NCBI RefSeq assembly: GCF_000934605.2
Contig: NZ_CP010897.2
Span: 5,146,001 to 5,210,000, forward strand
Source: Pandoraea vervacti
GTDB lineage: Bacteria; Pseudomonadota; Gammaproteobacteria; Burkholderiales; Burkholderiaceae
Length of the DNA stretch: 64,000 bases
Reading direction: 5' to 3'
The notes under the pieces: generated by a model
What the model was told of the DNA's origin: nothing
Seen by the model: the letters and a program-made list of their open reading frames with translations, nothing else
Database searches by the model: none
Part shown: positions 25,539-34,316 of the stretch, piece after piece
Layout of the letters: each line of letters begins with the position of its first letter
How positions within the stretch are numbered: position 1 is the first letter of the stretch
Program-made: the position numbers and the translations under genes

Positions 25539-25985
25539 ATGAGCTTCATGTCGGAATTCAAGGAATTTGCCGTCAAAGGCAACGTGATCGATCTGGCCGT
25601 CGGTGTGATCATCGGCGGGGCCTTCGGCAAGATCGTCGATTCGGTCGTCAAGGACCTCATCATGCCGATCGTCGGCGCTATCTTCGGCGGCCTCGACTTC
25701 TCGAGCAAATTCATCCTGCTCGGCGCGATCCCGCCGGACTTCAAGGGCAACCCGACGTCCTACGCCGACCTGACCAAGGCCGGCGTTGCCGTATTCGGCT
25801 ATGGCAACTTCATTACGGTCGCGCTGAACTTCCTGATTCTCGCGTTCATCATCTTTCTGATGGTCAAGCAGATCAACCGCCTCAAGCGCCCGGCGCCGGA
25901 AGCGCCCGCCGCGCCGGCCCCCACCCCGGAAGATATCGTTCTGCTGCGTGAAATTCGCGACAGTCTGAAGAAGCAGAACGGGTAA
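25539..25985 (+). CDS. mscL: Large-conductance mechanosensitive channel MscL
   Basis: An inner-membrane tension-gated emergency valve (148 residues). The N-terminal helix MSFMSEFKEFAVKGN leads into TM1 (VIDLAVGVIIGGAFGKIVDS), a periplasmic loop and TM2 (FITVALNFLILAFIIFLMV). The C-terminus is a Pro/Ala linker and cytoplasmic helix bundle (PEDIVLLREIRDSLK). The start is fixed by the GGAGGAA site upstream of 25539. It converges on the Nif3-family gene. Confidence 0.95.
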   Translation: MSFMSEFKEFAVKGNVIDLAVGVIIGGAFGKIVDSVVKDLIMPIVGAIFGGLDFSSKFILLGAIPPDFKGNPTSYADLTKAGVAVFGYGNFITVALNFLILAFIIFLMVKQINRLKRPAPEAPAAPAPTPEDIVLLREIRDSLKKQNG

Positions 25986-26030
25986 GTCCGAAGAGCGCCC
26001 CGAATACCCCAGGTACCGAGATACCCCGGC

Positions 26031-26050
26031 AACCCCGCTCAGGCGGGGTT
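26031..26050. terminator. Possible hairpin between convergent mscL and Nif3-family gene
   Basis: Arms AACCCCGC and GCGGGGTT with a 4-base loop, overlapping the stop of the Nif3-family gene. There is no clear T run on either side, so termination is only a possibility. Confidence 0.35.
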
Positions 26051-26788
26051 CGGCATATCGAAGAACCGGTGTTCGAGCCCGAAGCGCGCGGCGACATGCT
26101 CGCCAACGGCGCTGGCGCCCCCGCGCTCGGTCGCATGATGTCCTGCCGCCAGGTATCCCACCCCGCTCTCGAGCGCGAGATGCTGGGTGGGTTCGGACAC
26201 TTCACCGCTGATGTACACGTCCGCGCCGGCGGCGATCGCCGCTTCGAAGAAACCCTGCGCCCCGCCGGTACACCACGCCACGCGGCGCACCTGCCGGTTC
26301 GGATCTCCCAGCAGGAGGGGCTTGCGTCCCAATTGGCGTTCGACGTCGGTCGCGAGTGCGCCGAGCGTCGTCGGTTGTGACGGCGCGCCGAGCCAACCGA
26401 GCTGATCGGGGCCGAAACGGCCGCCATCGTCGGCAAATCCGAGCCGTTTTCCGAGTTGGGCGTTGTTGCCGAGCTCGGGATGGGCGTCGAGCGGCAGGTG
26501 GTAGGCGAACAGGCTGATGTCATTGCCGATCAGCAGGCCGAGACGTTTGCGCTTCATCCCGGTAATGCGCGCATCTTCGTTCTTCCAGAAGTAGCCATGG
26601 TGGACGAGCACGGCATCCGCTCCCCAGTCGCGGGCGGCTTCGAGAAAGGCCAGGCTGGCGGTCACGCCGGAGGCGATTTTCCTGATCTCGCTGCGCCCCT
26701 CGACCTGTAGGCCGTTCGGGCAGTAATCGCGAAATTGCGCGATTTGCAGGGTATCGTTCAGATACAATTCCAGTTCAACACGATTCAT
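26039..26788 (-). CDS. Nif3/YbgI-family dinuclear metal-centre protein
   Basis: A 249-residue member of the Nif3-like family (type 2 GTP cyclohydrolase I-like fold). Conserved metal-ligand motifs include VLVHHGYFWKNE, FAYHLPLDAHPELGNN and GAQGFFEAAIAAGADVYISGE, and AAGHHATERGG near the C-terminus. The cellular role is unknown for most members. Its start lies only 18 bp from the divergent protease start, so promoters for the two must overlap the coding regions. Confidence 0.9.
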   Translation of the reverse strand: MNRVELELYLNDTLQIAQFRDYCPNGLQVEGRSEIRKIASGVTASLAFLEAARDWGADAVLVHHGYFWKNEDARITGMKRKRLGLLIGNDISLFAYHLPLDAHPELGNNAQLGKRLGFADDGGRFGPDQLGWLGAPSQPTTLGALATDVERQLGRKPLLLGDPNRQVRRVAWCTGGAQGFFEAAIAAGADVYISGEVSEPTQHLALESGVGYLAAGHHATERGGASAVGEHVAARFGLEHRFFDMPNPA

Positions 26789-26806
26789 ATAAGGTCTCGC
26801 TCTTTC

Positions 26807-28021
26807 ATGCTCAGACGCTTCTGGCTACTGTTCGCGCAAGCGGTCACCGTGCTGCTTGCGTTGCTCTTCATCATCGCCACGCTCAAGCCTCAGTGGCTGC
26901 AACGCCAGGGTTCGTTCGGCAAGCAACTGGCCAATCCGATCATCGCCTTGCAGGAAGTCGCACCCAGCCTGTCCGACAAACCGGCGGCCGGCTCGTACGC
27001 GGACGGCGCGCAAAAGGCCATGCCCGCGGTCGTCAGCATCTTCTCCAGCAAGGAACAAAAGCAGAATCGCGATCCGCGCCTGGATGATCCGCTGTTCCGC
27101 TATTTCTTCGGGGACGGCGGCGGCACGGTGCGTCAGGATCCGGTGTCCAGCCTCGGTTCCGGCGTGATCGTGAGCAGCGAGGGCTATATTCTCACGAATC
27201 ACCACGTGGTGGATGGGGCCGACGAGATCGAGGTCGCCCTCGCCGACGGCCGCAAGGCACGCGCCAAGCTGGTCGGCAGCGACCCCGAGACCGATCTGGC
27301 CGTGCTCAAGATCACCCTGGACAACCTGCCGGCCATCACCCTCGGGCGGATGGACCAGGTGCGCGTGGGCGATGTGGTGCTCGCCATCGGCAACCCGTTC
27401 GGGGTGGGCCAGACGGTCACCATGGGGATCATCAGCGCGCTGGGGCGTAACCACCTCGACATCAGCACGTTCGAGAACTTCATCCAGACGGACGCGGCCA
27501 TTAACCCCGGCAATTCAGGCGGCGCACTCGTGGACGTGAACGGCAACCTGCTGGGCATCAACACCGCCATCTACTCGCGCAGCGGCGGCAACATGGGCAT
27601 CGGTTTCGCGATTCCCGTGTCGACGGCACGCTCGGTGCTCGAGAGCATCATCACGACCGGCGGTGTCACGCGCGGCTGGGTGGGCGTGGAGCCGCAGGAC
27701 ATTACGTCGGACATCGCCGAGTCGTTCGGTCTTCAGCAGGACTCGGGCGTGATCATTGCGGGTGTCGTGCAAGGCGGTCCGGCCGACAAGGCCGGCGTGC
27801 AGCCGGGCGACATTCTGACGAAGGTGAATGACGAGTCGATTCGCGATACGACCGAACTGCTCAACGTCATCGCCCAGATCAAGCCGGGCACGCAGGCCAA
27901 ATTGCACGTCACGCGCAAGAAGAAGGAGCTGGATCTGACGGTGACGATCGGCAAGCGTCCGCCACCGCCAAAGCGTCCCGCACAGGACGAGGACGACGGC
28001 GACGAGAACAACGCCGACTGA
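26807..28021 (+). CDS. DegS/DegQ-like trypsin-type serine protease, one PDZ domain
   Basis: A periplasmic HtrA protease of 404 residues anchored by one N-terminal helix (FAQAVTVLLALLFIIATL). The catalytic triad is visible: His in TNHHVVDG (H133), Asp in PETDLAVLKI and Ser in NPGNSGGALVD. One PDZ domain follows (RGWVGVEPQDI... to PGTQAKLHVTRKK), and the tail is Pro- then Asp/Glu-rich. A membrane anchor with a single PDZ domain is the DegS layout, so regulated proteolysis is likely, but no anti-sigma target is nearby. Start 26807 is in front of the anchor and has AAGG 12 bases upstream. A longer frame from 26735 lacks support. Confidence 0.9.
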   Translation: MLRRFWLLFAQAVTVLLALLFIIATLKPQWLQRQGSFGKQLANPIIALQEVAPSLSDKPAAGSYADGAQKAMPAVVSIFSSKEQKQNRDPRLDDPLFRYFFGDGGGTVRQDPVSSLGSGVIVSSEGYILTNHHVVDGADEIEVALADGRKARAKLVGSDPETDLAVLKITLDNLPAITLGRMDQVRVGDVVLAIGNPFGVGQTVTMGIISALGRNHLDISTFENFIQTDAAINPGNSGGALVDVNGNLLGINTAIYSRSGGNMGIGFAIPVSTARSVLESIITTGGVTRGWVGVEPQDITSDIAESFGLQQDSGVIIAGVVQGGPADKAGVQPGDILTKVNDESIRDTTELLNVIAQIKPGTQAKLHVTRKKKELDLTVTIGKRPPPPKRPAQDEDDGDENNAD

Positions 28022-28047
28022 TCGATGTCCTGAGCCGCAACAGGCAA

Positions 28048-28085
28048 CAAAAAAGCACGGGTTTCATCCCGTGCTTTTTGTTTTC
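28048..28085. terminator. Bidirectional rho-independent terminator
   Basis: Stem arms AAAAAAGCACGGG and CCCGTGCTTTTTG with a TTTCAT loop, giving U runs in both directions. It serves the protease gene on the plus strand and tatC, the last gene of the long his-tat array, on the minus strand. Confidence 0.9.
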
Positions 28086-28136
28086 CCGGCGGCTTGCGAA
28101 TCCAGGGCGTCCGAAGCGTCCGGAGCGTCCACAGAA

Positions 28137-28952
28137 TCAGGACGTTGCCTGTCCGTTCTCGCTATCCCCCTTCCCGTCTTTCGCATCCTTCTGCGCGTCC
28201 GACTGTTCCCCTTGCTTGACGAACAAGCGCGCGGCGATCAGCCCCAGTTCATAAAGAATGCACAGCGGCACGGCCAGCAACAACTGCGAAAGAATATCCG
28301 GCGGCGTCACCACGGCCGCGAGCACAAAGGCGCCCACCACCACGTACGGTCGAATCTGCTTGAGCTTCGCCAGACTCACCACCCCCATGCGCGCGAGCAC
28401 CACCACGACCACCGGCACCTCGAACGTCACCCCGAACGCCATGAACATCGTGAGAACGAAGCTCAGGTAATTGTCGATATCGGTGTTCATCTCCGCGCCC
28501 AGCGGCGCGTTGTAATGCGCAATGAAGTGGAACACCGTCGGGAAGACGAGGAAATAGGCGAAGGCCATCCCGATCAGGAACAGCGTGTAGCTGCTCACGA
28601 CCAGCGGCATGACCAGTTTCTTCTCGTGCTGATACAGTCCCGGCGCGATGAACGCCCAGACCTGATACAGCACGATGGGCAGCGCAATCACGAACGCGAC
28701 CATCAGCGTGACCTTCATCGGGACGAAGAACGACCCGGTGATGTCGGTGACGATCAGCTTGCCGTCGGCAGGCAACGATTGGGTTAGCGGGCGGGCCAGC
28801 AGCCGGAAGATGTCCGGCGCCCAGTAGACCAGTGACAGGAACACCACGATCACTGCCGTACCCGCGCGGATAATGCGGTTGCGCAGCTCGACCAGATGCG
28901 AGATGAAGGTCTCTTCGGCGCCCCCTTCGGGGATTTGTTTCTCGTCGCTCAC
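28137..28952 (-). CDS. tatC: Sec-independent protein translocase TatC
   Basis: The six-helix receptor for twin-arginine signals, 271 residues. The N-terminal block EETFISHLVELRNRIIRAG, the periplasmic SLPADGKLIVTDITGSFFVPMK and FGVTFEVPVVVVVLARMGVV are diagnostic. The C-terminal tail is acidic/Lys rich. It is the last gene of the array, followed by the bidirectional terminator. Rieske PetA (24498-25112) is one predicted client. Confidence 0.95.
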   Translation of the reverse strand: MSDEKQIPEGGAEETFISHLVELRNRIIRAGTAVIVVFLSLVYWAPDIFRLLARPLTQSLPADGKLIVTDITGSFFVPMKVTLMVAFVIALPIVLYQVWAFIAPGLYQHEKKLVMPLVVSSYTLFLIGMAFAYFLVFPTVFHFIAHYNAPLGAEMNTDIDNYLSFVLTMFMAFGVTFEVPVVVVVLARMGVVSLAKLKQIRPYVVVGAFVLAAVVTPPDILSQLLLAVPLCILYELGLIAARLFVKQGEQSDAQKDAKDGKGDSENGQATS

Positions 28953-29060
28953 GTCGACTTATCCAGGAATGAAGCCGGCACAGTGCCAGATGGCGGGAAG
29001 TTCGGCGCGGTTATGTCCAGAAGCGTCTCCAGGGCCCTCAACGTCCCCCGAAGACGGGCC

Positions 29061-29603
29061 TCAGAAGAACTTGACGGGTCGACGCAGCTTCGCCGGTGTG
29101 TGACGCGCCACGCGTGCCGCCCCCGACTGCACGCGCGTTCGCGTCGTGCTGGCTTGCTTGAACCAGATGGGCGTCGCGGCCCGGCGCACACGCCAGTTGC
29201 GGCGCTTGGTCGACGCGCGGATGCTCGACGTCACGACCGGTTCGGCGAGATAGCTGTCGGAGTATCCGGTCGCGGCATCGGTGCCACCGCCGGCGATCTC
29301 GCTCGACGAGGCGCCCGTCGCACTCGCCCAGGCGTCGTTGAGCGACGCCTCCTGCTCATGCAACTGCTTCTGCACGGTGTTCTGGGCAGTGCGCGCCGCG
29401 TCCTCGAACTGCGTGCGCATATTGCGCAGCTCATCGAGCTCCATCTCGCGACTCACTTCGGCCTTCACATCGTTGATATAGCGTTGTGCGCGTCCAAAAA
29501 GGGCGCCCGCCGTGCGGGCAACCTTGGGCAGACGCTCAGGACCGATCACGACCAGCGCAACCACGCCGATCAGCATCAGTTTGGAAAGACCGAGATCGAT
29601 CAT
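29061..29603 (-). CDS. tatB: Sec-independent protein translocase TatB
   Basis: A 180-residue protein with one N-terminal helix (MIDLGLSKLMLIGVVALVV), the conserved GPERLPKVARTAG hinge and a long amphipathic helix (VSREMELDELRNMRTQFED). The tail is Ser/Thr/Arg-rich and strongly basic, longer than needed for function. It binds signal peptides with TatC. It sits 12 bp after tatA. Confidence 0.93.
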   Translation of the reverse strand: MIDLGLSKLMLIGVVALVVIGPERLPKVARTAGALFGRAQRYINDVKAEVSREMELDELRNMRTQFEDAARTAQNTVQKQLHEQEASLNDAWASATGASSSEIAGGGTDAATGYSDSYLAEPVVTSSIRASTKRRNWRVRRAATPIWFKQASTTRTRVQSGAARVARHTPAKLRRPVKFF

Positions 29604-29615
29604 GTCGACGCCGGC

Positions 29616-29861
29616 TTAGCCTTGCTTGTGATTGCTCGCGTCCTTGGCCTGCACGTCGATGGTGGTCGAATCGCGCAGTTCCTTGGCAGCCGCCGGGTCT
29701 TCCTTGGCGCTGGAGGAGGTTTCGCCTTCCTTCATGCCGTCCTTGAAGCCCTTGACTGCGCCACCGAGATCGCTCCCCATATTGCGCAGCTTCTTGGTGC
29801 CGAAAACCATCATCACGATCACCAGCACGATCAGCCAGTGCCAAATACTCAACGAACCCAT
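29616..29861 (-). CDS. tatA: Sec-independent protein translocase TatA
   Basis: The pore-forming small subunit (81 residues): one helix MGSLSIWHWLIVLVIVMMVF, then the FGTKKLRNMGSDLGGAVKGF amphipathic segment and a charged tail. ATG 29861 lies about 9 bases after AAGGAG, so it is preferred to the GTG two codons upstream. First of tatABC. The 295 bp before it separate it from the HIT gene. Confidence 0.94.
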   Translation of the reverse strand: MGSLSIWHWLIVLVIVMMVFGTKKLRNMGSDLGGAVKGFKDGMKEGETSSSAKEDPAAAKELRDSTTIDVQAKDASNHKQG

Positions 29862-30156
29862 GACCACTCTCCTTGCGTTTACCTACCTCTGCCGCCTCGC
29901 GACGAGGTTTCGTCCAGCGATACTGCCCACGGCTCTCAGGCCTGCGGCGCAGCGCGCCATGTTTGCCCCGTGTTCCGCGACCCTGTGCCCCATTGTGGCA
30001 CATCGCGCGTCACGTCCAGCATCGTAACCGGGCACGACACCGGGTAGAAATAAATGTTTCGTGAAACCTTTCCCGATGCGGGAGCGTTGCACGCCTCGTC
30101 GGGATAACGCGGCAATCCATCGCGATACGCCCCCCAGTCGCGCGCCTCGCGAACCC

Positions 30157-30531
30157 TTACATGCGCTTCCACGGCCGCGGTCCGGCCAGAATGTGCATGT
30201 GAAGATGATAAACCTCCTGGCCGCCGCCGGGCCCCGTGTTCATCACCACACGAAAGCCGTTGCCTTCGATGTTCGACGCATCGCCATCGAAGCGATAGCC
30301 CTGTTCGGCGGCGAGCTTCGGGGCGAGCAGCATCATCTTGCCCAGCAGCGCCTGGTCTTCCGGCTGGCAATCCTGCAGCGTGGCGATATGCTTGCGCGGC
30401 ACCATGAGCAGATGCAGATCGGCGGCGGGATTGATGTCCTTGAACACCACGACATCGTCGTCGGCGTAGACCTGCGCGCTCGGGATCTGCCCGGCGATGA
30501 TTTTGCAGAAGATACAGTTATCGTGCGTCAT
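30157..30531 (-). CDS. HIT-family nucleotide-binding protein (HinT-like)
   Basis: A 124-residue HIT protein, predicted to hydrolyse purine nucleoside phosphoramidates. The zinc/nucleotide region NCIFCKIIAGQIPS and the hallmark HxHxH triad (QEVYHLHMHILAGPRP) are present. The start at ATG 30531 (MTHDNCIFC) is where the family begins. A longer in-frame extension upstream overlaps the neighbouring gene and is not credible. Genes of this family commonly follow hisE in betaproteobacteria. Confidence 0.92.
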   Translation of the reverse strand: MTHDNCIFCKIIAGQIPSAQVYADDDVVVFKDINPAADLHLLMVPRKHIATLQDCQPEDQALLGKMMLLAPKLAAEQGYRFDGDASNIEGNGFRVVMNTGPGGGQEVYHLHMHILAGPRPWKRM

Positions 30532-30584
30532 GCGTGTGTCTTCCTCTCGAATTCCTGGATGAATCGAAGCCTCGCCCGAAACGC

Positions 30585-30998
30585 TCAGGCGCGCGTCGCG
30601 TACATGGGTTTGCTGTCGTTCAGATAGAGCCAGCCCTTGACGATTCGGTACAGCGTCCAGATGCCGAGCACCCAGAGAATCGCAAAGCCGATGAACACGA
30701 CAGCGAGCGCCACGCCCAACACCGCCCAGACCACCGACCACCAGAAGGTGCGGATCTGCCACGTGAAGTGCGAGGCATAGAGCGTGCCGATCGTGTCATC
30801 GCGTTTGACGTAGTTGATGATGATGGCCACGATCGCCGTCACGCCGCCCGTCAGCCAGAAGAGCGCATAAAGCGCGTAGAGCACATGCGTGAGCTTGCGC
30901 AGCGCGCGCTCCTGTTCCTCGGTGGGGGCGTTCACGATATTCGGCGTGTTGACGGTATAGGGGTGGCCCGTGCTGCCGGCGCTATGCGGATCGTTCAT
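30585..30998 (-). CDS. DUF4870 (Tic20-like) membrane protein
   Basis: A 137-residue membrane protein with an N-terminal soluble part and three hydrophobic segments (ALYALFWLTGGVTAIVAIII, a middle one around WSVVWAVLGVALAVVFIGF, and ILWVLGIWTLYRI). The pattern YVKRDDTIGTLYASHFTWQIRTFW is typical of DUF4870. The function is unknown. It lies between hisE and the HIT gene on the same strand and probably belongs to the same transcript. Confidence 0.85.
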   Translation of the reverse strand: MNDPHSAGSTGHPYTVNTPNIVNAPTEEQERALRKLTHVLYALYALFWLTGGVTAIVAIIINYVKRDDTIGTLYASHFTWQIRTFWWSVVWAVLGVALAVVFIGFAILWVLGIWTLYRIVKGWLYLNDSKPMYATRA

Positions 30999-31094
30999 GG
31001 GATGTCTCCTTCTGAGAGTCTGCGCGCCATGTTTCGACGGGCGGCATTAGCGGACGGGAGTGGCGGGCGCCAGTCGCGCGCGGCAAAAACGCGT

Positions 31095-31460
31095 TCAGTC
31101 CGCGTGTTCGCCGCGCGTGCTGCGCTGCGCCTTCTCGACGAGTCCCGACAGCCCTTCGCGGCGCGCCAGTTCGGCGAGCACTTCGTTCGGACTCAGGTCG
31201 TGATGGGCGAGCAGCACCATGCAGTGGAACCACAGATCGGCGGTTTCGTTGACCAGCTTCTGGCGCGAATCGCTGGCCTTGTCGGCGCCGCCAATACGGA
31301 TGTCCTTGGCGGCGAGCACCACCTCCGTGGCCTCTTCGCCGATTTTCTTGCAGATGGCGTCGTCGCCCTTGTGGAACAGACGCGCGACATACGACTTGTC
31401 GGGATCGCCGCCCTTGCGCGAGGCGATCACTTCGGCAACACGCTCAAGCGTATCGTTCAT
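31095..31460 (-). CDS. hisE: Phosphoribosyl-ATP pyrophosphatase
   Basis: Second step of histidine synthesis. A 121-residue MazG-type protein with the acidic metal motif KKIGEEATEVVLAAKD and LVNETADLWFHCMVLLAHHDL. The start ATG 31460 lies 5 bp after the hisI stop, so HisI and HisE are separate here and not fused as in enterics. Confidence 0.95.
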   Translation of the reverse strand: MNDTLERVAEVIASRKGGDPDKSYVARLFHKGDDAICKKIGEEATEVVLAAKDIRIGGADKASDSRQKLVNETADLWFHCMVLLAHHDLSPNEVLAELARREGLSGLVEKAQRSTRGEHAD

Positions 31461-31465
31461 GGCAG

Positions 31466-31864
31466 TCACTTGTAGATCTTGTTGGGGTCCTTGAGCACCG
31501 GTTCGACGGTGGTCCACTGCCCCGCTTCGACGTTGCCCTCGAACTTCTGGAAGAAGCAGGAATGACGGCCGGTATGGCACGCGATCCCGTCGTTCTGCGT
31601 CACCTTGAGCAGCACCACGTCTTCGTCGCAATCGAGACGAATCTCGTGCACCTTCTGCACGTGGCCCGACTCCTCGCCCTTGTGCCACAGGCGCTTGCGC
31701 GAGCGCGAGTAGTAGACGGCCTCGCCGATTTCCACCGTGCGCGCGAGCGCTTCGCGGTTCATCCAGGCGAACATCAGCACGTCGTTGGTGCCAACTTCCT
31801 GGGCAATCACGGGCACGAGGCCCTGTGCGTCCCAACTAACCTTGTCCAGCCAATCCTGGGTCAT
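31466..31864 (-). CDS. hisI: Phosphoribosyl-AMP cyclohydrolase
   Basis: Third step of histidine synthesis, opening the purine ring. The 132-residue protein has VLMFAWMNREAL, YYSRSRKRLWHKGEESGH and the metal site LDCDEDVVLLKV with NDGIACHTGRHSCFF (Zn cysteines). It stands 57 bp after hisF and 5 bp before hisE. Confidence 0.95.
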   Translation of the reverse strand: MTQDWLDKVSWDAQGLVPVIAQEVGTNDVLMFAWMNREALARTVEIGEAVYYSRSRKRLWHKGEESGHVQKVHEIRLDCDEDVVLLKVTQNDGIACHTGRHSCFFQKFEGNVEAGQWTTVEPVLKDPNKIYK

Positions 31865-31921
31865 GATGCGTCGATTTCCCTTAGAGGCGTGAGAGGGTGA
31901 GCGCGTGATAGGCGTATGCCG

Positions 31922-32695
31922 TCAAAGGCGTACGGAAATGCCCTTGTCGGCCATGAAGCGCTTCGCTTCGCCGACCGTATGCTCGCCGTAGTGGAAGATG
32001 CTCGCGGCGAGCACGGCGTCCGCATGACCTTCGGTCACGCCGTTGGCCAGATCCGCCAGCGAACCCACGCCACCCGAGGCGATCACCGGAATGCTCACGG
32101 CATCCGACACGGCGCGCGTGAGCGCCAGATCGAAGCCGCTCTTCGTGCCGTCGCGGTCCATGCTCGTGAGCAGGATTTCGCCCGCGCCCAGCGCTTCGAT
32201 CTGCCGGGCCCAGGCCACGGCGTCAAGGCCGGTGTTCTTGCGCCCGCCATGCGTGAAGACTTCCCAGCGCGGCGCTTCGCCGTCGGCCGAGACACGCTTG
32301 GCGTCGATGGCCACGACAATGCACTGCGAGCCGTACTTGGCCGCCGCGTCGGCCACCAGTTGCGGATTCGCCACGGCCGAGGAGTTCATGCTGACCTTGT
32401 CGGCGCCGGCGTTGAGCAGACGTCGCACATCTGCCACTTCGCGCACGCCACCGCCCACGGTCAGCGGAATGAAGACCTGTGCGGCCACCGCTTCGATGAT
32501 CGGCAAAATGAGGTCGCGCCCGTCGGAGGTCGCGGTGATGTCCAGGAACGTGAGTTCGTCGGCGCCCTGCTCGTCATAGCGACGGGCGATCTCGACCGGG
32601 TCGCCCGCGTCGCGAAGTTCGACGAAGTTGACGCCCTTGACCACGCGGCCGGCCGTCACGTCCAGACACGGGATGATGCGTTTAGCGAGAGCCAT
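31922..32695 (-). CDS. hisF: Imidazole glycerol phosphate synthase, cyclase subunit
   Basis: The TIM-barrel subunit that joins HisH to make IGP and AICAR. The 257 residues begin MALAKRIIPCLDVTAGRVVKG, with the first catalytic Asp in CLDV, and include FLDITATSDGR, PLTVGGGVREVADVRRLL and the second Asp in LLTSMDRDGTKSGFD. The start at 32695 is where all HisF proteins begin. Confidence 0.96.
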   Translation of the reverse strand: MALAKRIIPCLDVTAGRVVKGVNFVELRDAGDPVEIARRYDEQGADELTFLDITATSDGRDLILPIIEAVAAQVFIPLTVGGGVREVADVRRLLNAGADKVSMNSSAVANPQLVADAAAKYGSQCIVVAIDAKRVSADGEAPRWEVFTHGGRKNTGLDAVAWARQIEALGAGEILLTSMDRDGTKSGFDLALTRAVSDAVSIPVIASGGVGSLADLANGVTEGHADAVLAASIFHYGEHTVGEAKRFMADKGISVRL

Positions 32696-32733
32696 GATAT
32701 TGGCACGCGAGGCGGCCGCAGCCGCAAGCTCGC

Positions 32734-33483
32734 TTATGCCGCTCCTTCGGAAAGCTCGTCGGCACGCGTTTGCGCCGCCGAGAAATTCAGGTCGCCCGAG
32801 TAAATGGCACGGCCGCAGATGACGCCTTCGACGCCCTCGCCTTCGACCTTGCACAGCGCATCGATATCGCCCAGATTCGACAGGCCGCCGCTGGCGATCA
32901 CCGGCACGGTGACCGCTTGTGCGAGGCGCACCGTCGCGTCGATGTTGATGCCCTGGAGCATGCCGTCGCGGCCGATGTCGGTGTAGATGATCGACTCCAC
33001 GCCGTAATCCTCGAACTTGCGCGCCAGGTCGACCACCTCGTGACCGGTGAGCTTGCTCCAGCCGTCGGTGGCGACTTTGCCGTCCTTGGCGTCGAGGCCG
33101 ACGATGATGTGGCCGCCGAACGCGCTGCACGCGTCACGCAGGAAACCCGGGTTCTTCACCGCCGCCGTTCCGATGATGACGTACGACAGCCCGTCGTCCA
33201 GATAGCGCTCGATGGTGCCGAGGTCGCGAATGCCGCCGCCCAGTTGCACGGGAATATCGGCGCCGACTTCCTGAATGATGGCGCGGATGGCCGCTTCGTT
33301 ACGCGGCTTGCCAGCGAATGCGCCATTCAAGTCCACCAGATGGAGACGGCGCGCGCCCTGATCGACCCAATGTCGGGCCATGGCGGCGGGGTCCTCCGAG
33401 AATACGGTGGCTTGATCCATGTCGCCTTGTTTGAGGCGAACACATTGACCGTCTTTAAGGTCGATGGCCGGGATGAGCAGCAT
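32734..33483 (-). CDS. hisA: ProFAR isomerase
   Basis: A TIM-barrel isomerase of the fourth step of histidine synthesis (249 residues). The catalytic Asp are in LIPAIDLKDGQCVRL and YTDIGRDGMLQG. QLGGGIRDLGTIERYL is the phosphate loop. ATG 33483 is preferred over a TTG two codons upstream. It precedes hisF by 38 bp. Confidence 0.96.
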   Translation of the reverse strand: MLLIPAIDLKDGQCVRLKQGDMDQATVFSEDPAAMARHWVDQGARRLHLVDLNGAFAGKPRNEAAIRAIIQEVGADIPVQLGGGIRDLGTIERYLDDGLSYVIIGTAAVKNPGFLRDACSAFGGHIIVGLDAKDGKVATDGWSKLTGHEVVDLARKFEDYGVESIIYTDIGRDGMLQGINIDATVRLAQAVTVPVIASGGLSNLGDIDALCKVEGEGVEGVICGRAIYSGDLNFSAAQTRADELSEGAA

Positions 33484-33543
33484 AGGCAATCGTGAAACGT
33501 CGCTAGTGGGAAGTAAAAGGAATTCGCAAATTACGCGGACAAC

Positions 33544-33595
33544 ACGAAACCGACCCCGGACGTGCCGGACAGCGGCTTGGCGGGATCGGTTTCGT
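33544..33595 (-). other. Intercistronic hairpin between hisH and hisA
   Basis: 14-base arms (ACGAAACCGACCCC and GGGATCGGTTTCGT, one mismatch) enclose a 24-base loop in the 191-bp gap between hisH and hisA. No T run follows, so I read it as an mRNA processing or stability element and not a terminator. Confidence 0.6.
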
Positions 33596-33674
33596 CAACA
33601 TGACACAGTATAAGCCGTGATGGAGCGCACGCTCTGGGAGGAAACCGGGAGACGGCGCACCGCACAGGTATTCA

Positions 33675-34316
33675 TCAGGGCTTCCACTGCGCAAAATTGC
33701 GATAAAGCGCAAGGCCGGCCTGGGCGCTCTTTTCCGGGTGAAACTGGGTGGCGAAGATATTATCTTGGGCCACCGCACAGGTAAAGGGCACACCGTAGAC
33801 CGTCTCGCCAGCCGTCAGTTCGGGCTTCGCGGGCACTACGTAGTAGCTGTGTACGAAGTAAAAATAACTGTCGTCGGGCACGCCGGCCCAGATCGGGTGG
33901 TTGCCTTGCGTCTGGCGCACGCGATTCCACCCCATTTGCGGCACCTTGAAGCGCGAGCCGTCGTCCTGCACCTGACCTTCGAGATCGAAGCGCACCACGC
34001 GGCCCGGCAGCAGGCCGAGCGCGGGCGTGTTGCCCTCGTCCGACATGTCGAACAGCATCTGCTCGCCCACGCACACGCCGAACATCGGCTTGGTGGCGGC
34101 GGCTTGCACGACCGCCTCGCGCAAACCCGATTCGTTCAGGCAGCCCATGCAGTCGCGCATCGCGCCCTGTCCCGGCAGCACCACGCGGTCGGCGGCGCGA
34201 ATTTCGGCGGCGTCGCTGCTGATGCTCACGTCGGCCTCCGGGGCTGCGGCACGCAGCGCCTGATAGACCGAGCGCAGGTTGCCCATTCCGTAGTCGACAA
34301 TCGCAATCTTATTCAT
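33675..34316 (-). CDS. hisH: Imidazole glycerol phosphate synthase, glutaminase subunit
   Basis: A class I glutamine amidotransferase (213 residues) feeding ammonia to HisF. The nucleophile Cys is in MFGVCVGEQMLF and the His/Glu pair in FATQFHPEKSAQAG. The N-terminus is KIAIVDYGMGNLRSV. The ATG at 34316 overlaps the marC TGA (ATGA). Confidence 0.96.
   Translation of the reverse strand: MNKIAIVDYGMGNLRSVYQALRAAAPEADVSISSDAAEIRAADRVVLPGQGAMRDCMGCLNESGLREAVVQAAATKPMFGVCVGEQMLFDMSDEGNTPALGLLPGRVVRFDLEGQVQDDGSRFKVPQMGWNRVRQTQGNHPIWAGVPDDSYFYFVHSYYVVPAKPELTAGETVYGVPFTCAVAQDNIFATQFHPEKSAQAGLALYRNFAQWKP

Noticed and set aside
29984..30002. Small dyad TGTGCC/GGCACA between tatA and the HIT gene
   Set aside because: Six-base arms without a T run are expected by chance in GC-rich DNA.
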